From positions 1 through 64,000 of the forward strand of contig NZ_CP102333.1 in assembly GCF_024600715.1 (NCBI RefSeq): a stretch of 64,000 bases of DNA, in the 5' to 3' direction. Position numbers and translations under genes: made by a program. Positions 16,494-25,738 of this stretch are shown here, in pieces. Position 1 is the first letter of the stretch. Each line of letters starts with the position of its first letter. The notes under the pieces were generated by a model that saw nothing but the letters and a program-made list of their open reading frames with translations, ran no database searches and was not told where the DNA came from. The DNA comes from Streptomyces changanensis (lineage in GTDB: Bacteria; Actinomycetota; Actinomycetes; Streptomycetales; Streptomycetaceae).

Positions 16494-19400
16494 ATGACTT
16501 CGCGTGCTTCCGGCACGCCTTCTCGGCGTGCCCGTATGACGGCAAGACACTCTCTGACGGCAGCGATCGCGGTTCTCGTGCTGGGCGCGTCGTCGCTGCC
16601 GGCGCTCGCCGCCTCGCCCGCGGCGGATCCGGGGCCCGGCTCGGTGTGGGGCAGGAAGGCAGCGCCTCTGGAGATCCCGCCGGTCAAGGTGGGATCGACC
16701 AAGCCCGTGCCCGGCAAGCCCGAGGCGGCGCCGACGAAGGAGGAGGCCGCCTGGCGGGCGGCACAGAAGGAACGTGCCCGCACCGGCAGTGTCCCCTCGA
16801 ACGGGGGTGGGGTCACCGCCAACCGCACGGCCGGCGAGACTGGAACCCTGGTATGGGTGCCGCAGGGGCAGGGATCGGTGCCTTGGCATCAGATCTCGGA
16901 TTTCCGTATCACCGACTCCCTCGTCGCGCGGATCAACCTGTCCAACGGCAACCTGATGCTGGCCGCGACCGATTTCGAGGTCGCCGGTGTAGGCCAGAAA
17001 CTGCGCCTGGCGCGTACGTACAACTCGCTGCACGGGCCTTATGGCAAGGTGTCGGACCGCTGGTGGCAGGAGTACGAGCGCTACCTCCACGTCTTCACCA
17101 ACTCGGTCGTCCTCTACGACGCGACGGGTGCCTCGGTCAGCTTCACGAAGAACGCCGACGGCACGCTCACCACGCCCAAGGGGTACTCGCAGGACCTGAA
17201 GAAGAACGCAGACGGCACCTACACACTGACCAACCGCAAGTCGGGCGTGAAGGACACCTACGACGCCAACGGGACGCTGACGAAGGTCACCGACCGCAAC
17301 AAGGGCACGATCACGGTCGACCAGCACGACGAGACCGGCGAGCACAAGGGCTTCAAGCTGACCGAGACCCGCTCGGGCCGCTGGGTCGACCTGGTCAAGA
17401 CGTACCCCAACCAGTGGCAGGCCAAGGACCACACCGGCCGCACCGCCGTCTTCGACCTCGACGGCGGCGGTAACCTCTCGCGCACCACGGACACCGAAGG
17501 TAAGAGCACGACCTACGCCTTCGACGCCGACGGGAGGATCACCAAGGTCACGACCCCCGAGGGGCGGGTGACGGTCTTCACCTACGACGCCCAGAACCGG
17601 GTCACCTCCATGCTGCGGGCGACCCAGACAGGCAGCTCCGGACACACCGGCCCCACCTATACCTACGCCTACACCGGCGTCTACCCCTCCGACGCGGGGA
17701 CGACGACCGTCACCGACCCCGAGCAGCACGCCACCAAGTACGAGCACGACGGCGAGGGCAAGGTCACCAAGGTGACCGACGCGCTCGGCCACTCGCGTTC
17801 GAAGACCTTCGACGGAAACAACAACGTGCAGACCGCGACGGACGCAATGGGTGTCGGTGGCGTCGGTGGGAATGTCACCACCTACGGCTGGGACACTCGC
17901 AACAATCTCACCTCGGCGAAACTGCCCACCGGAGCCACTGCCACCGTGGCCGGTTATCAGACGCTCTCGGGCGCAGATCTGCCCGGCTCGATGACGACCG
18001 TCGACGGGGAGAAGACGGACTACACGTACGACACGGCCGGCAACACCACGTCGGTCGCCGTGACCGGCACAGGTGGCGGTACACAGTCCTTCGACTACAA
18101 CCCCGCCACCGCGACCTGCGGTGGTTTCGAGGGCCAACGCTGCAAGGTCACGACGAAGATGTCGTCGACCAAGTCGGTCTTTACGTCCTTCACGTACGAC
18201 GCGAAGGGCAACCTGATCAAGGTCACTCCCCCGGCGCCGCTCGGGGTGACGACGTATACCTACGACGACCTGGGACGGCCCGCCACCGTCAAGGACGGCC
18301 GAGGGGTCACCACCCTCTACACCTACGACCACCGCGACCGCATCACCAAGGTCGACACCTCCGGCTACGCCACCGTCACCTACTCCTACGACGGCGACGG
18401 AAACCTCACCCAGCGCTCCGACGGCACCGGCGTCATCACCTACGCCTTCGACCCGCTGTCCCGTGAGACCGTCCGGACCCTGCAGAACGGCTCCCAGACC
18501 CGCCTCACCTACACCCCGGCGGGCAACGTGGACACGTACGAGGACCCGGCCGGCCTGACCGACTACACCTGGAACGAGGTCAACAAGCTCACGCAGCTCA
18601 AGGACCCGACCGGGAAGGTCACCACGTACGCGTACAACAACAACGACATGCGTACGAAGACGACCTACCCCGGTGGCACCGTCCAGGAGGTCACGCTCGA
18701 CAAGTCGAGCCGTCCGGAGAAGATCCGGGCGACGTCGCCCAAGGGCACGCTGGTCGACCTCGCCTACACCTACGGCTACGACCACGACGCGAGCACCACC
18801 ACTCCCCTCAAGGACGGTGGCAAGATCCGCACCCGCACGGACGTGGTCGCGGGGATGAAGACGACCTACACCTATGACGGTGCGGGCCGGTTCTCCTACG
18901 CGAAGGAGGAGAAGGGCACCACCCTCAACTCGTCCTGGCAGTACTGCTACGACCTGGCTGGCAACCTCACCTCCCAGGGCGTCGACCCCGGCTGCCCCCG
19001 CGGCACCACCTACACCATCAACGACGCCCAGCAGATCACCGCGAAGAACGGCGTCGCCACGAACTGGTCCTACGACAAGGTCGGCAACGAGACCGCCGGC
19101 GCCTCCACCCCCGAAGGCACCCGCACGGCCGAGACGTGGTCCGACTACTCCCAGATGACGTCGGTCACCGTGGGGGCCAAGACCTACGCCGGCCAGTACG
19201 GCTCGACGGACCAGAGCGAGCGGATCAAGCTCGGCGCTACGTTCTTCCACAACGGGCCGCTCGGCCTGTCTGCAAAGAGCCTCGGCGGTGTCGACATGGG
19301 ATTCAACCGTGAGCCCGGGGGCACCCTGAACTCCATGACGACCGGCGGCAAGTCCTACTACTACCTCACCGACGCGCTCGGTTCGGTCGTGGCGCTCGCC

Positions 19401-19910
19401 GACGAGGCCGGCACGAAGGTCAACACGTACTCCTACAGCCCCCGCGGCGTCCAGCGTGCCGGGACCTCGGAACAGGTTCCGCAGCCGTACCAGTTCGCCG
19501 GCGGTTACCACGACGCCACCGGCCTCTACCACTTCGCCGCCCGCTACTACGACCCCAACATCGGCCGCTTCACCAGCACCGACCCCTCCGGCCAGGAGAA
19601 GAACCCCTACCTGTACGCCGAGGGCGACCCCGTCAACCGCATCGACCCGCACGGGACCCTCAGCCTCAACGGCGTGATGGACACCGTTGGCAAGGCCGGG
19701 GACGCCATCGCGGTCGGTGAATTCGCCGGTCAGCTGGTGACGGGCGACTACAAGGCGGCTGCTGGAACAGCGCTCAGCTTCGCCGCCGACAAGGCGTTCA
19801 CCGCCGGCTGCACCTACCTGACCGGGGGTGCCGGAGCAATCCCCTGCGCCGTCGGCGGAATGGCGGTCGGCGAAGCATCCGAGGCGGCCTACGAAGACGC
19901 CACAAGCTGA
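16494..19910 (+). CDS. Secreted RHS/YD-repeat polymorphic-toxin-like protein
   Basis: This 1138-aa protein has a signal peptide at residues 1-40 (LTAAIAVLVLGASSLPALA). An N-terminal module with SNGNLMLAATDFEVAG follows, then some 700 residues of YD repeats (YAFDADGRITKVTTPEGRV type). The RHS core is at about 955-1054 (YHDATGLYHFAARYYDP, TDPSGQEKNPYLYAEGDPVN) and ends IDPHG, the usual junction with a variable toxin tip. The 84-residue tip is glycine/alanine-rich with two Cys and hydrophobic stretches, and no nuclease or ADP-ribosylation motif is visible. RHS shells encapsulate C-terminal toxins used against other cells. The start at 16494 follows GGGGGGAAG. A 43-aa membrane ORF follows and may be the immunity partner. 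Confidence 0.92.
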   Translation: MTSRASGTPSRRARMTARHSLTAAIAVLVLGASSLPALAASPAADPGPGSVWGRKAAPLEIPPVKVGSTKPVPGKPEAAPTKEEAAWRAAQKERARTGSVPSNGGGVTANRTAGETGTLVWVPQGQGSVPWHQISDFRITDSLVARINLSNGNLMLAATDFEVAGVGQKLRLARTYNSLHGPYGKVSDRWWQEYERYLHVFTNSVVLYDATGASVSFTKNADGTLTTPKGYSQDLKKNADGTYTLTNRKSGVKDTYDANGTLTKVTDRNKGTITVDQHDETGEHKGFKLTETRSGRWVDLVKTYPNQWQAKDHTGRTAVFDLDGGGNLSRTTDTEGKSTTYAFDADGRITKVTTPEGRVTVFTYDAQNRVTSMLRATQTGSSGHTGPTYTYAYTGVYPSDAGTTTVTDPEQHATKYEHDGEGKVTKVTDALGHSRSKTFDGNNNVQTATDAMGVGGVGGNVTTYGWDTRNNLTSAKLPTGATATVAGYQTLSGADLPGSMTTVDGEKTDYTYDTAGNTTSVAVTGTGGGTQSFDYNPATATCGGFEGQRCKVTTKMSSTKSVFTSFTYDAKGNLIKVTPPAPLGVTTYTYDDLGRPATVKDGRGVTTLYTYDHRDRITKVDTSGYATVTYSYDGDGNLTQRSDGTGVITYAFDPLSRETVRTLQNGSQTRLTYTPAGNVDTYEDPAGLTDYTWNEVNKLTQLKDPTGKVTTYAYNNNDMRTKTTYPGGTVQEVTLDKSSRPEKIRATSPKGTLVDLAYTYGYDHDASTTTPLKDGGKIRTRTDVVAGMKTTYTYDGAGRFSYAKEEKGTTLNSSWQYCYDLAGNLTSQGVDPGCPRGTTYTINDAQQITAKNGVATNWSYDKVGNETAGASTPEGTRTAETWSDYSQMTSVTVGAKTYAGQYGSTDQSERIKLGATFFHNGPLGLSAKSLGGVDMGFNREPGGTLNSMTTGGKSYYYLTDALGSVVALADEAGTKVNTYSYSPRGVQRAGTSEQVPQPYQFAGGYHDATGLYHFAARYYDPNIGRFTSTDPSGQEKNPYLYAEGDPVNRIDPHGTLSLNGVMDTVGKAGDAIAVGEFAGQLVTGDYKAAAGTALSFAADKAFTAGCTYLTGGAGAIPCAVGGMAVGEASEAAYEDATS

Positions 19911-19940
19911 ACCAAGGAAACCTCGACCGAAGGAGCTCTC

Positions 19941-20072
19941 GTGCGATCAGCTACTGATACGGCGGGCATAGCTTACAAGGGGCTCGACGGTGTCCCCCTG
20001 TGGCTCTTGTTCGGTATCGCCATCCTCGTCCTCGTCATCTTCGGCATCGCGCAAGCACGGAAGAGGAAGTAG
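19941..20072 (+). CDS. 43-aa single-pass membrane ORF, candidate RHS immunity protein
   Basis: The ORF starts with GTG after AAGGAG (spacing about 5). It encodes VRSATDTAGIAYKGLDGVPL, then the membrane helix WLLFGIAILVLVIFGIA and a basic QARKRK tail. It begins 31 bases after the RHS stop on the same strand. Position, ribosome site and membrane topology fit an immunity protein against a membrane-active tip, but this is inference. It could instead be a small structural or secretion helper. Confidence 0.65.
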   Translation: MRSATDTAGIAYKGLDGVPLWLLFGIAILVLVIFGIAQARKRK

Positions 20073-20333
20073 CCGCCGCCGACGTGCCTTGGCTCCATAG
20101 GTGATGTATTCGGCGTGGGGAGGACGCTTCACAGCGTCCTCCCCCACGTCCAGGAGCGGGATCCGTTGTCCAGGCCGCCGGCCAGCAGCGCCAGCAGCTC
20201 GCCCTGGCCGGCCTGTGACGGCAGGTCTCCCGGATCCGGCAGGCTTCCCCGACTGCCCGGTGTGCGCCTACCGCATCACCGGCACCGCCCGCCTGTGCTC
20301 CGACTGCGCCGGCCATACCCTCCAGCGCAGCTT
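20073..20333. pseudogene. Scraps of two unrelated genes
   Basis: On the minus strand, PSQAGQGELLALLAGGLDNG ends with SRSWTWGRTL and stop near 20,125. On the plus strand, FPDCPVCAYRITGTARLCSD at about 20,250-20,310 looks like a zinc-ribbon (CPVC..CSDC). Neither has a start or a full domain. I cannot name the parent genes. Confidence 0.35.
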
Positions 20334-20657
20334 CGTGCCGTACGCCGGGGCGTCGGGGGCGACGTCCAGGCGCCCGGTGTCCGCGTCGAAGCCCACGGCC
20401 TTCACGTGCCCGGCGAGCTCGGGCGCGGCCGCGGCGAGGATGTCGCCGAACCGGGCGAGGACGCTGCCGCCGGCGGCCGGGGCGACCAGGCCGCGCTCGG
20501 TCACCATCATGCCGATCGCCGCGCCCAGCCCGAGCGGCTCGCGGCCGTCCCGCCGCAGAGCCGTGTCGGTGCGCCACTTCGGCTTCGTGGTGCGGGCGCC
20601 GTTCCTCTTCGCCGCCTCCCGTGCGGCGAGGAGGGCCTGGCGGGCGAGGTCGACGCC
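20334..20657 (-). pseudogene. DUF721 (DciA-like) gene fragment
   Basis: SGVDLARQALLAAREAAKRN, then REPLGLGAAIGMMVTERGL and VKAVGFDADTGRLDVAPDAP correspond to the DUF721 region of Streptomyces plasmid proteins related to the DnaB-loader DciA. Both ends are cut: upstream it is joined at about 20,658 to the end of a DUF4253 gene on the other strand, and downstream it stops at TKLRW. Probably non-functional. Confidence 0.65.
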
Positions 20658-20658
20658 G

Positions 20659-20751
20659 GACAACATCTGGCAGGGCAACAGGCCGAACACGCTGGCGGCG
20701 TACGCCGAGCGGATCGCCGGCGCCCATCACTGGGACTTCTGGTGGGACTGA
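20659..20751 (+). pseudogene. DUF4253 3-prime fragment
   Basis: The segment encodes PDNIWQGNRPNTLAAYAERI and AGAHHWDFWWD then stop, the diagnostic end of DUF4253 proteins. Only 31 residues remain. A nearly matching end occurs in the DUF4253 pseudogene at 36.1 kb. Its fusion to the DUF721 scrap marks a recombination junction. Confidence 0.75.
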
Positions 20752-20880
20752 TCCGCTCCCCGGGAAAGCCTAACTTGATCTTTAAGGTGCGTCGTCGAAC
20801 GGTGCGTCGTACTTGATCACTCGGTGCGGTATCCGCCGTACATGGAGGCGGCCTTCGCCTGAACATGTGCTCCGGCTAAG

Positions 20881-21743
20881 ACCGTGTCCTATGTGGTGAG
20901 GCGTCGTTGACTTCGGTATGGGGCGGGGTACGTGGAGTTGGATTGTTCCGGACGGGTTGTGGGAGATCGCGGAGCCGTTGATCCCGCCCTCCAAGGTGCG
21001 GCCACAGGGCGGTGGAACGCAGGACACGCCTGATGAGACGCTGTTCGCCGCGATCATCTACGTGCTGGTCAGCGGCTGCGCCTGGCGGGCTCTGCCGCCG
21101 TGCTTCGGCATATCGAAGTCGACCGCCCACCGCCGGTTCCTGATCTGGTCGAGGGCCGGGGTGTGGGGCCGGCTGCACGAGGAGATCCTGCACCGCCTGG
21201 ACGACGCCGGCCTCCTCGATCTGTCCCGCGTCGTCCTCGACTCCGCACACGTGCGGGCTAAAAAAGGGGAGAACTCACAGGTCCGAGTCCCGTGGACCGG
21301 GGCAAGCCGGGTTCCAAGATGCACGTCCTGTCGGACGCGAACGGACTGCCCCTCGTTGTCGGCCTCACGGCAGCCAACACCCACGACAGCCAGGCACTGA
21401 AGCCCATGGTGCTCGGTCACCAAACGAGACTCGACCCCCATCGAGGCCGCTACTTCAAGCCTCAACGCCTGCACGCCGACAAGGCATACGACATCCCTGA
21501 ACTGCGGAAATGGCTCCGCGGCAAGCGGATCGGCGTCCGCATCGCCCGCAAGGGCGTCGAGTCTTCAGAGCGGCTCGGGCGCCGCCGGTGGGTGATCGAG
21601 CGGACCATGTCCTGGCTGACCGGCTACCACCGACTCAACCACCGCTACGAGCGTCATCCCCGCAACTACCTGGCCTTCCTCGGCCTCGCCGCAGCCCTCT
21701 GCTGCTACAAACGCCTGGTCCGCCTCACCACATAGGACACGGT
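20881..21743 (+). mobile_element. Intact IS5-type insertion sequence (863 bp)
   Basis: ACCGTGTCCTATGTGGTGAG at 20881 is perfectly mirrored by CTCACCACATAGGACACGGT ending at 21743. The 5-base sequence CTAAG flanks both ends (20876-20880 and 21744-21748). It encodes a two-frame transposase. Confidence 0.88.
20918..21735 (+). CDS. IS5-type transposase made by -1 frameshift
   Basis: The first frame starts MGRGTWSWIVPDGLWEIAEP and includes LSRVVLDSAHVRAKKGE, with the first catalytic Asp. The second frame, one base back, carries GKPGSKMHVLSDANGLPLVV, LHADKAYDIPELRKWL (second Asp) and RWVIERTMSWLTGYHRLNHR (Glu region). The frames meet at AAAAAAGGGG near 21,265, which contains the classic A-AAA-AAG slippery heptamer. 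The element looks potentially active. Confidence 0.87.
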
Positions 21744-21748
21744 CTAAG

Positions 21749-22172
21749 GACTTGTTTCAGGGCAGGGCCGATGGCCGTTGGCCGGGGTTCTCCTGAGGGT
21801 GGAACGAGAGGTGCGCCCCGAGCGGACCGCAGGGCCACGGGCTGCCGAGTGCGGGCCCCGGCGGTCGATCGAGTGCGGGGGCGGCCCCGGCCGTATTGTG
21901 GTCCCATCACCCGAGGACCAGGGCCTGTCCCACGCACTCCATACCGGCGGGGGCCGGAGCGAGCCTGACCACCGACCCCGGACACTCAAGGTCGAGGCGC
22001 CGCCTGCCGGGCGAACTCCCCCGCGCCCGCACCCGGCCGGGACGGTGCGGGCGCAGGCGCGGGGTGGAAGGGTCCTCCGGGGGCCTTGCCAGTACGGCGA
22101 GCGGGACCGCGCTCAGGGTCTTCGCCCGGGGCGCGGTTCCACCTCGTCGTCCAGGCGCCAGGGGATGCAGGG
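21749..22172. other. GC-rich stretch without a convincing gene
   Basis: Several frames are open on both strands but none shows a recognisable protein or ribosome site. It lies between the IS5-type element and a minus-strand membrane-protein gene, and may be rearrangement debris. Confidence 0.4.
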
Positions 22173-22949
22173 TCAGCACGGAGACACCGGAACCGCTGTG
22201 GCGGAGCCCTGGCCGCCGTCGCCGGCGACGGGCCGGGTGAAGCGGTAGCACTGACCGACCGCTGTGTCCGGGCTGGAAAGCAGGATGGAGACGGTCACCA
22301 GGCCTGCCGTGCGCACCGCGCTCCTGACGTCGTAGGAAGGCAGCCGCCCCGTCGGATCCAGGGCCTCCTGCACTCCGGCTCGCGTCAGATCCCCGGCGGG
22401 CATGCTGGCGATGCGCGTTTGCGCGATGCGTACCAGACCGGCGATCGCGGTGCCCGGACGGCATACGTCGCCGTCCCGTTCGGAGACCCGCGACGTCCAC
22501 GGCTGACCGGGGCGGTGGGCGTAGGCGAAGACGATGCACCGGGTCACCCGGACGGGCCCACCACCGGGGAGCAGGGCCTCTTCGTCGTACAGGGCGGATC
22601 TCGCGGCCGTGGCGGTGAACTCGCGGTGGGACGCGTCGTAGGTGATCACGGGAGCTTGCGTGTGCCGCCAGATCACGCCGATGAGAGCGTCGGTGCCGGT
22701 AGCGCCGCTCGTGCCGAGCGCGCGGGCCGTGGCGTCCGCCGTGGCACGGGCCTGCTCCAGGACCGATGCGGACGCCCTGTCCCTGCGCTCACTGCTGAGT
22801 TTCCCGTCGTGCCAGTGCCGATACCACAACCAGGAGGCGAGGACGCCGAGAACGGTGATCAGAGCGATCAGGATGGTCAGGCAGCCGGCGGTCGCGAGGC
22901 GGTTCGCCCGCCTCGCGACCACCGCGCTGCCCGTCTCGTCAGCTGCCAC
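22173..22949 (-). CDS. Membrane-anchored hypothetical protein (258 aa)
   Basis: It starts at a GTG (VAADETGSAVVARRANRLAT) with a single N-terminal membrane helix (GCLTILIALITVLGVLASWL). An extracytoplasmic domain of about 210 residues follows, including FAYAHRPGQPWTSRVSERDG and CRPGTAIAGLVRIAQTRIAS. The frame is open further upstream through unrelated gene scraps, which would wrongly give a 569-aa protein; the helix position supports the start at 22,949. No known family. Confidence 0.65.
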   Translation of the reverse strand: MAADETGSAVVARRANRLATAGCLTILIALITVLGVLASWLWYRHWHDGKLSSERRDRASASVLEQARATADATARALGTSGATGTDALIGVIWRHTQAPVITYDASHREFTATAARSALYDEEALLPGGGPVRVTRCIVFAYAHRPGQPWTSRVSERDGDVCRPGTAIAGLVRIAQTRIASMPAGDLTRAGVQEALDPTGRLPSYDVRSAVRTAGLVTVSILLSSPDTAVGQCYRFTRPVAGDGGQGSATAVPVSPC

Positions 22950-23524
22950 CAATTGCCCTTGTACCCCATGTCGACCAGTGCTTGGTCCATGACGCGAGCA
23001 TAGCCCGTTGTACCGGCGCTCTTCGGGTGGAACGACTCCAGGCTGGCACAGACGTTCTCCCCGGGCCAGGACAGGCAGGGTGCCTGGTTGGCCGGATCCC
23101 CGTCGTGGAAGTCGCCGTCCCCGTTCGGCCCCGCCACGAGGCGGGTGATCCACTCGTCGCCGTCGCAGATCCCGTGTCCCCCGGAAGGCGGGGATCGGAT
23201 CGGCGAAGGCAGCCTTGTACCCCGCCTTGCGCAGTTCCTCCACCTTGGCCTTCTGCTTGTCCCGTACGTAGTCGGCGAGGCAGTTCAGAGTGTCGAAGTC
23301 CGCTGTCACGCACTGGCTGGCACTGACCAGGCGGGGGTAGCCATGAGCACGATCCGCGCGTTCGGCGCGGCGGCCGCGATCTGGCTGATGGCTGTCCCGG
23401 TGTCCTCGACCGCCTGGTCCGCCTTGCCCGTGTAGTCGGCCGGGTCGCACACCCCCATGAACAAGACGTAGCAGTTCGTGACGGCGTTGGTGAAGTTGTC
23501 CCCGACCGAAGCCCAGCCGGGCTG
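22877..23524 (-). pseudogene. SGNH/GDSL hydrolase gene, three-frame remnant
   Basis: Frame pieces in order: WASVGDNFTNAVTNCYVLFM and AAAAPNARIVLMATP; then CVTADFDTLNCLADYVRDKQ to DPIPAFRG; then GHGICDGDEWITRLVAGPNG and SFHPKSAGTTGYARVMDQAL (catalytic His segment) to GYKGNWWQ. The N-terminal GDS block is missing. Secreted Streptomyces esterases have this layout. Two single-base shifts (about 23,330 and 23,180) and the 5-prime truncation make it inactive. Confidence 0.75.
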
Positions 23525-23882
23525 CCAGCCGAGCGCCGGCCCGCCCGGCCAGCGCGAGCCCCATCCGCTCCAAGGCGCGGTTGAGCCGCATGGTGAACCG
23601 TGCGTGCGGGGCAGCCAACCGGGAGAACGGCTCGGCGAACCTCCGGCGCGGGCAGTCCGCCACTCCGCAGGTGAAACGCCGGACCGTCAACCGGATCACA
23701 AAGCCCTGCTCAGAGAGCGGAAGGTCCTTCAGCCTGCGCTGATAGCGGTCGTGGACTCGGTCCGAGAAGCGACCACAGTCCGGACATGCCGCCCCCACCG
23801 CGCGGCCTCTCGCCATCACCTCGACCGTGCCGAAGGCGGCCGTAACCGCCTCAACGTCCACATCGTCGATCCCCTCGAACAC
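23525..23882 (-). pseudogene. ISL3-family transposase N-terminal fragment
   Basis: It starts MFEGIDDVDVEAVTAAFGTV with the zinc-finger CPDCGRFSDRVHDRYQR and CGVADCPRRRFAEPF, typical of ISL3 (IS204/IS1096-like) transposases. Similarity ends at ARLAARLG, where the sequence joins the SGNH remnant in frame. The catalytic domain is gone. Confidence 0.8.
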
Positions 23883-24079
23883 CAGCGACTCTCAGAACGG
23901 TGCATCGGTCTGCATGACCAGCACCATCACGGTCAACGACCGACTACAGCAGCCGCCGGCAAGAACCTGAGAAAGCGTCACTTCCGATCGTCTGACGACA
24001 AGGCGTACGCGATCTCACGCGAACCTGTCTCCTCGCAATCGAACAACGGGGTACACTTCGCGACGAATCCCCAAGATCT

Positions 24080-24505
24080 GTGCCAGAGCCGAGTTTTGAT
24101 GTCGATGGTGTGTTCGATCGAGGGTTGCAGGATTTGCTTCATAATCCAGCTGTGGACATATCCGATGAGGGACAGTCGCTCGATCCGGTCTGGCTTGAGA
24201 TCAACAACAACCTGTGTGGTGGCCTGGTAGGAGCCTCGAGTGCATCGTTGGTGGCCGAGCGGTTCGTCGGGGCTGGTTGGAGTTCCACATCAGGCTCGTC
24301 GTGTGAGTCGTATGAGGTCGAGGCCAGCTGGTGTCGAATCGAGGTCGACCCGACCGACGAGGGGACGCTCCTGAACGGAGTTGTCGATCCTCAACGGTTC
24401 GAGGATCTGGCAGCGCTGCTGACCCGGTTCGGTCTGCTGTTCAGTCTTGAGCTCTATGGCGATGACGCGGAACTGCTGCGGGAGATCGAAGCTGGAACCC
24501 CGTGA
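24080..24505 (+). CDS. Acidic hypothetical, immunity-like (141 aa)
   Basis: It starts at a GTG (MPEPSFDVDGVFDRGLQDLL). The protein is acidic and of lower GC than its neighbours, with a C-terminal helical/strand segment PQRFEDLAALLTRFGLLFSL. Size and acidity resemble immunity proteins of polymorphic toxin systems, but no family is recognised and no toxin is adjacent. No clear ribosome site is seen. It lies between ISL3 and IS21 remnants, suggesting horizontal arrival. Confidence 0.55.
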   Translation: MPEPSFDVDGVFDRGLQDLLHNPAVDISDEGQSLDPVWLEINNNLCGGLVGASSASLVAERFVGAGWSSTSGSSCESYEVEASWCRIEVDPTDEGTLLNGVVDPQRFEDLAALLTRFGLLFSLELYGDDAELLREIEAGTP

Positions 24506-24533
24506 GCGCCTCATGGCGCAGCTCGGCGGTCTT

Positions 24534-24882
24534 TCAGCCGACTGCTCGCTCCGCTTGAGCTTCGGTCGCGTCGAGGCGGTGGGACTCGGTTCCGGTCTGG
24601 ATGATGTTGCCGCCGAAGGTGAGCCGGTCGACGGTGGCCGCGCAAAGCCGGGGATCGGTGGACGTCTTCGTCCAGCCTCCGAACGAGTCGTTCGAGACGA
24701 TCGCCACGTTGTTCTTTTCCTCGCACTCGGTCAGAACCTGGAAGAGGAGCTCGGCGCCGCGGCGGTCGCGTTCCATGTAGCTGAGTTCGTCGACGGAGAG
24801 CATGTCGACGCGGCCGTAGCGGGCGATGGTCTTGGTCAGCTCCTTCTCATCGGCAGCCTCGACGAGCTCGGCCCTCGGCTAC
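24534..24882 (-). pseudogene. IS21-family IstB ATPase fragment
   Basis: ELTKTIARYGRVDMLSVDEL (Walker B) and RRGAELLFQVLTECEEKNNV, then TFGGNIIQTGTESHRLDAT, match IstB transposition helper ATPases. The Walker A region is missing. On the other strand just beyond, LGYNDKTATHLVTETVRTRS followed by APGDHTR and stop (24,878-24,963) looks like another element tail. Confidence 0.75.
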
Positions 24883-24980
24883 AACGACAAGACAGCCACC
24901 CACCTGGTCACCGAAACAGTAAGAACCAGGAGCCGACACGCCCCCGGCGACCACACCCGGTGAACCGCGACGTCGCTTCC

Positions 24981-25208
24981 TCACTCAGGGAACGAAAAGC
25001 CCAGCTCACGCAGACGGGGCAAACACGCTGCGAGGCATTGCTCCATCGACGCGGCGTCCGTTCGCACAAGGACGTCCTCGCGCGACGGTGCTCCACTGGC
25101 GACGAAGGTCCAAGGCTTGCGCCTCTCCGCCATCCGCTCGGTGTCGGCCTTGACCAGCACCGTTACGCCCTGTTCAGCCAGCGCTTCCATGATCGCGACG
25201 ACGTCCAC
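24981..25208 (-). CDS. Small hypothetical protein (about 75 aa)
   Basis: It starts at GTG 25,208 (VDVVAIMEALAEQGVTVLVK) with GGGGGA at a suitable distance; a GTG at 25,214 is possible. It continues KADTERMAERRKPWTFVASG and RTDAASMEQCLAACLPRLRE, a compact alpha/beta pattern I have seen in Streptomyces hypotheticals beside immunity genes. No named family. It appears intact. Confidence 0.6.
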   Translation of the reverse strand: MDVVAIMEALAEQGVTVLVKADTERMAERRKPWTFVASGAPSREDVLVRTDAASMEQCLAACLPRLRELGFSFPE

Positions 25209-25738
25209 CGACACTCCCCCGAAGCGCTTCGACTGTGCCACCGGACGAACATACCCACTCCGGGCCGGACCCTTAACACCGCTCCCCTCACCTGAAGCGA
25301 CCACTCGTGGCGATTGGAGCTGGAATACGCGGCACCTCAACATGCGAGCCCACCAGTCCCGAGGTCGTTGTTGTGCTGCGCGAGCGGGATACCCTTCTCG
25401 GCCATGTGCGTGTTCGCGCCCGCCACGACCTGGGGACGGGCGCGGTGATAGCCGCCCGGCCGCTTCACCTTCCCGAGCAGTACGTCGGCCGTCTCCCGCA
25501 GTCGGACCCCCTCTTCGGCGCCGGCACCGCACATCCCCGCGCCCCCCGAAACAGGTGCGAGCCGATCAGCCCGCTGGCGCCGGCCACCTTGCCGTTGACG
25601 CCCATGACCGGGCCGCTGCTGGTCCGGCAGGCCAGCTGGTTGCCGTTACTGATCGGACCAGTCTTCGACCGCGGGTGGCGGCAGCGCCAATGGGCTGAAG
25701 ACCGCGACCAGGGCCAAGCAGTGCGGTCGACCGACGTC
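25209..25738. other. Region without a confident gene
   Basis: Minus-strand scraps such as VLLGKVKRPGGYHRARPQVV and KVAGASGLIGSHLF hint at old coding sequence in different frames, but I cannot assemble or name a protein. It probably represents gene debris. Confidence 0.35.

Noticed and set aside
16155..19652. An 1165-codon open frame antisense to the RHS gene
   Set aside because: Valine/glycine-rich shadow with no recognisable domain; the plus strand is clearly RHS.
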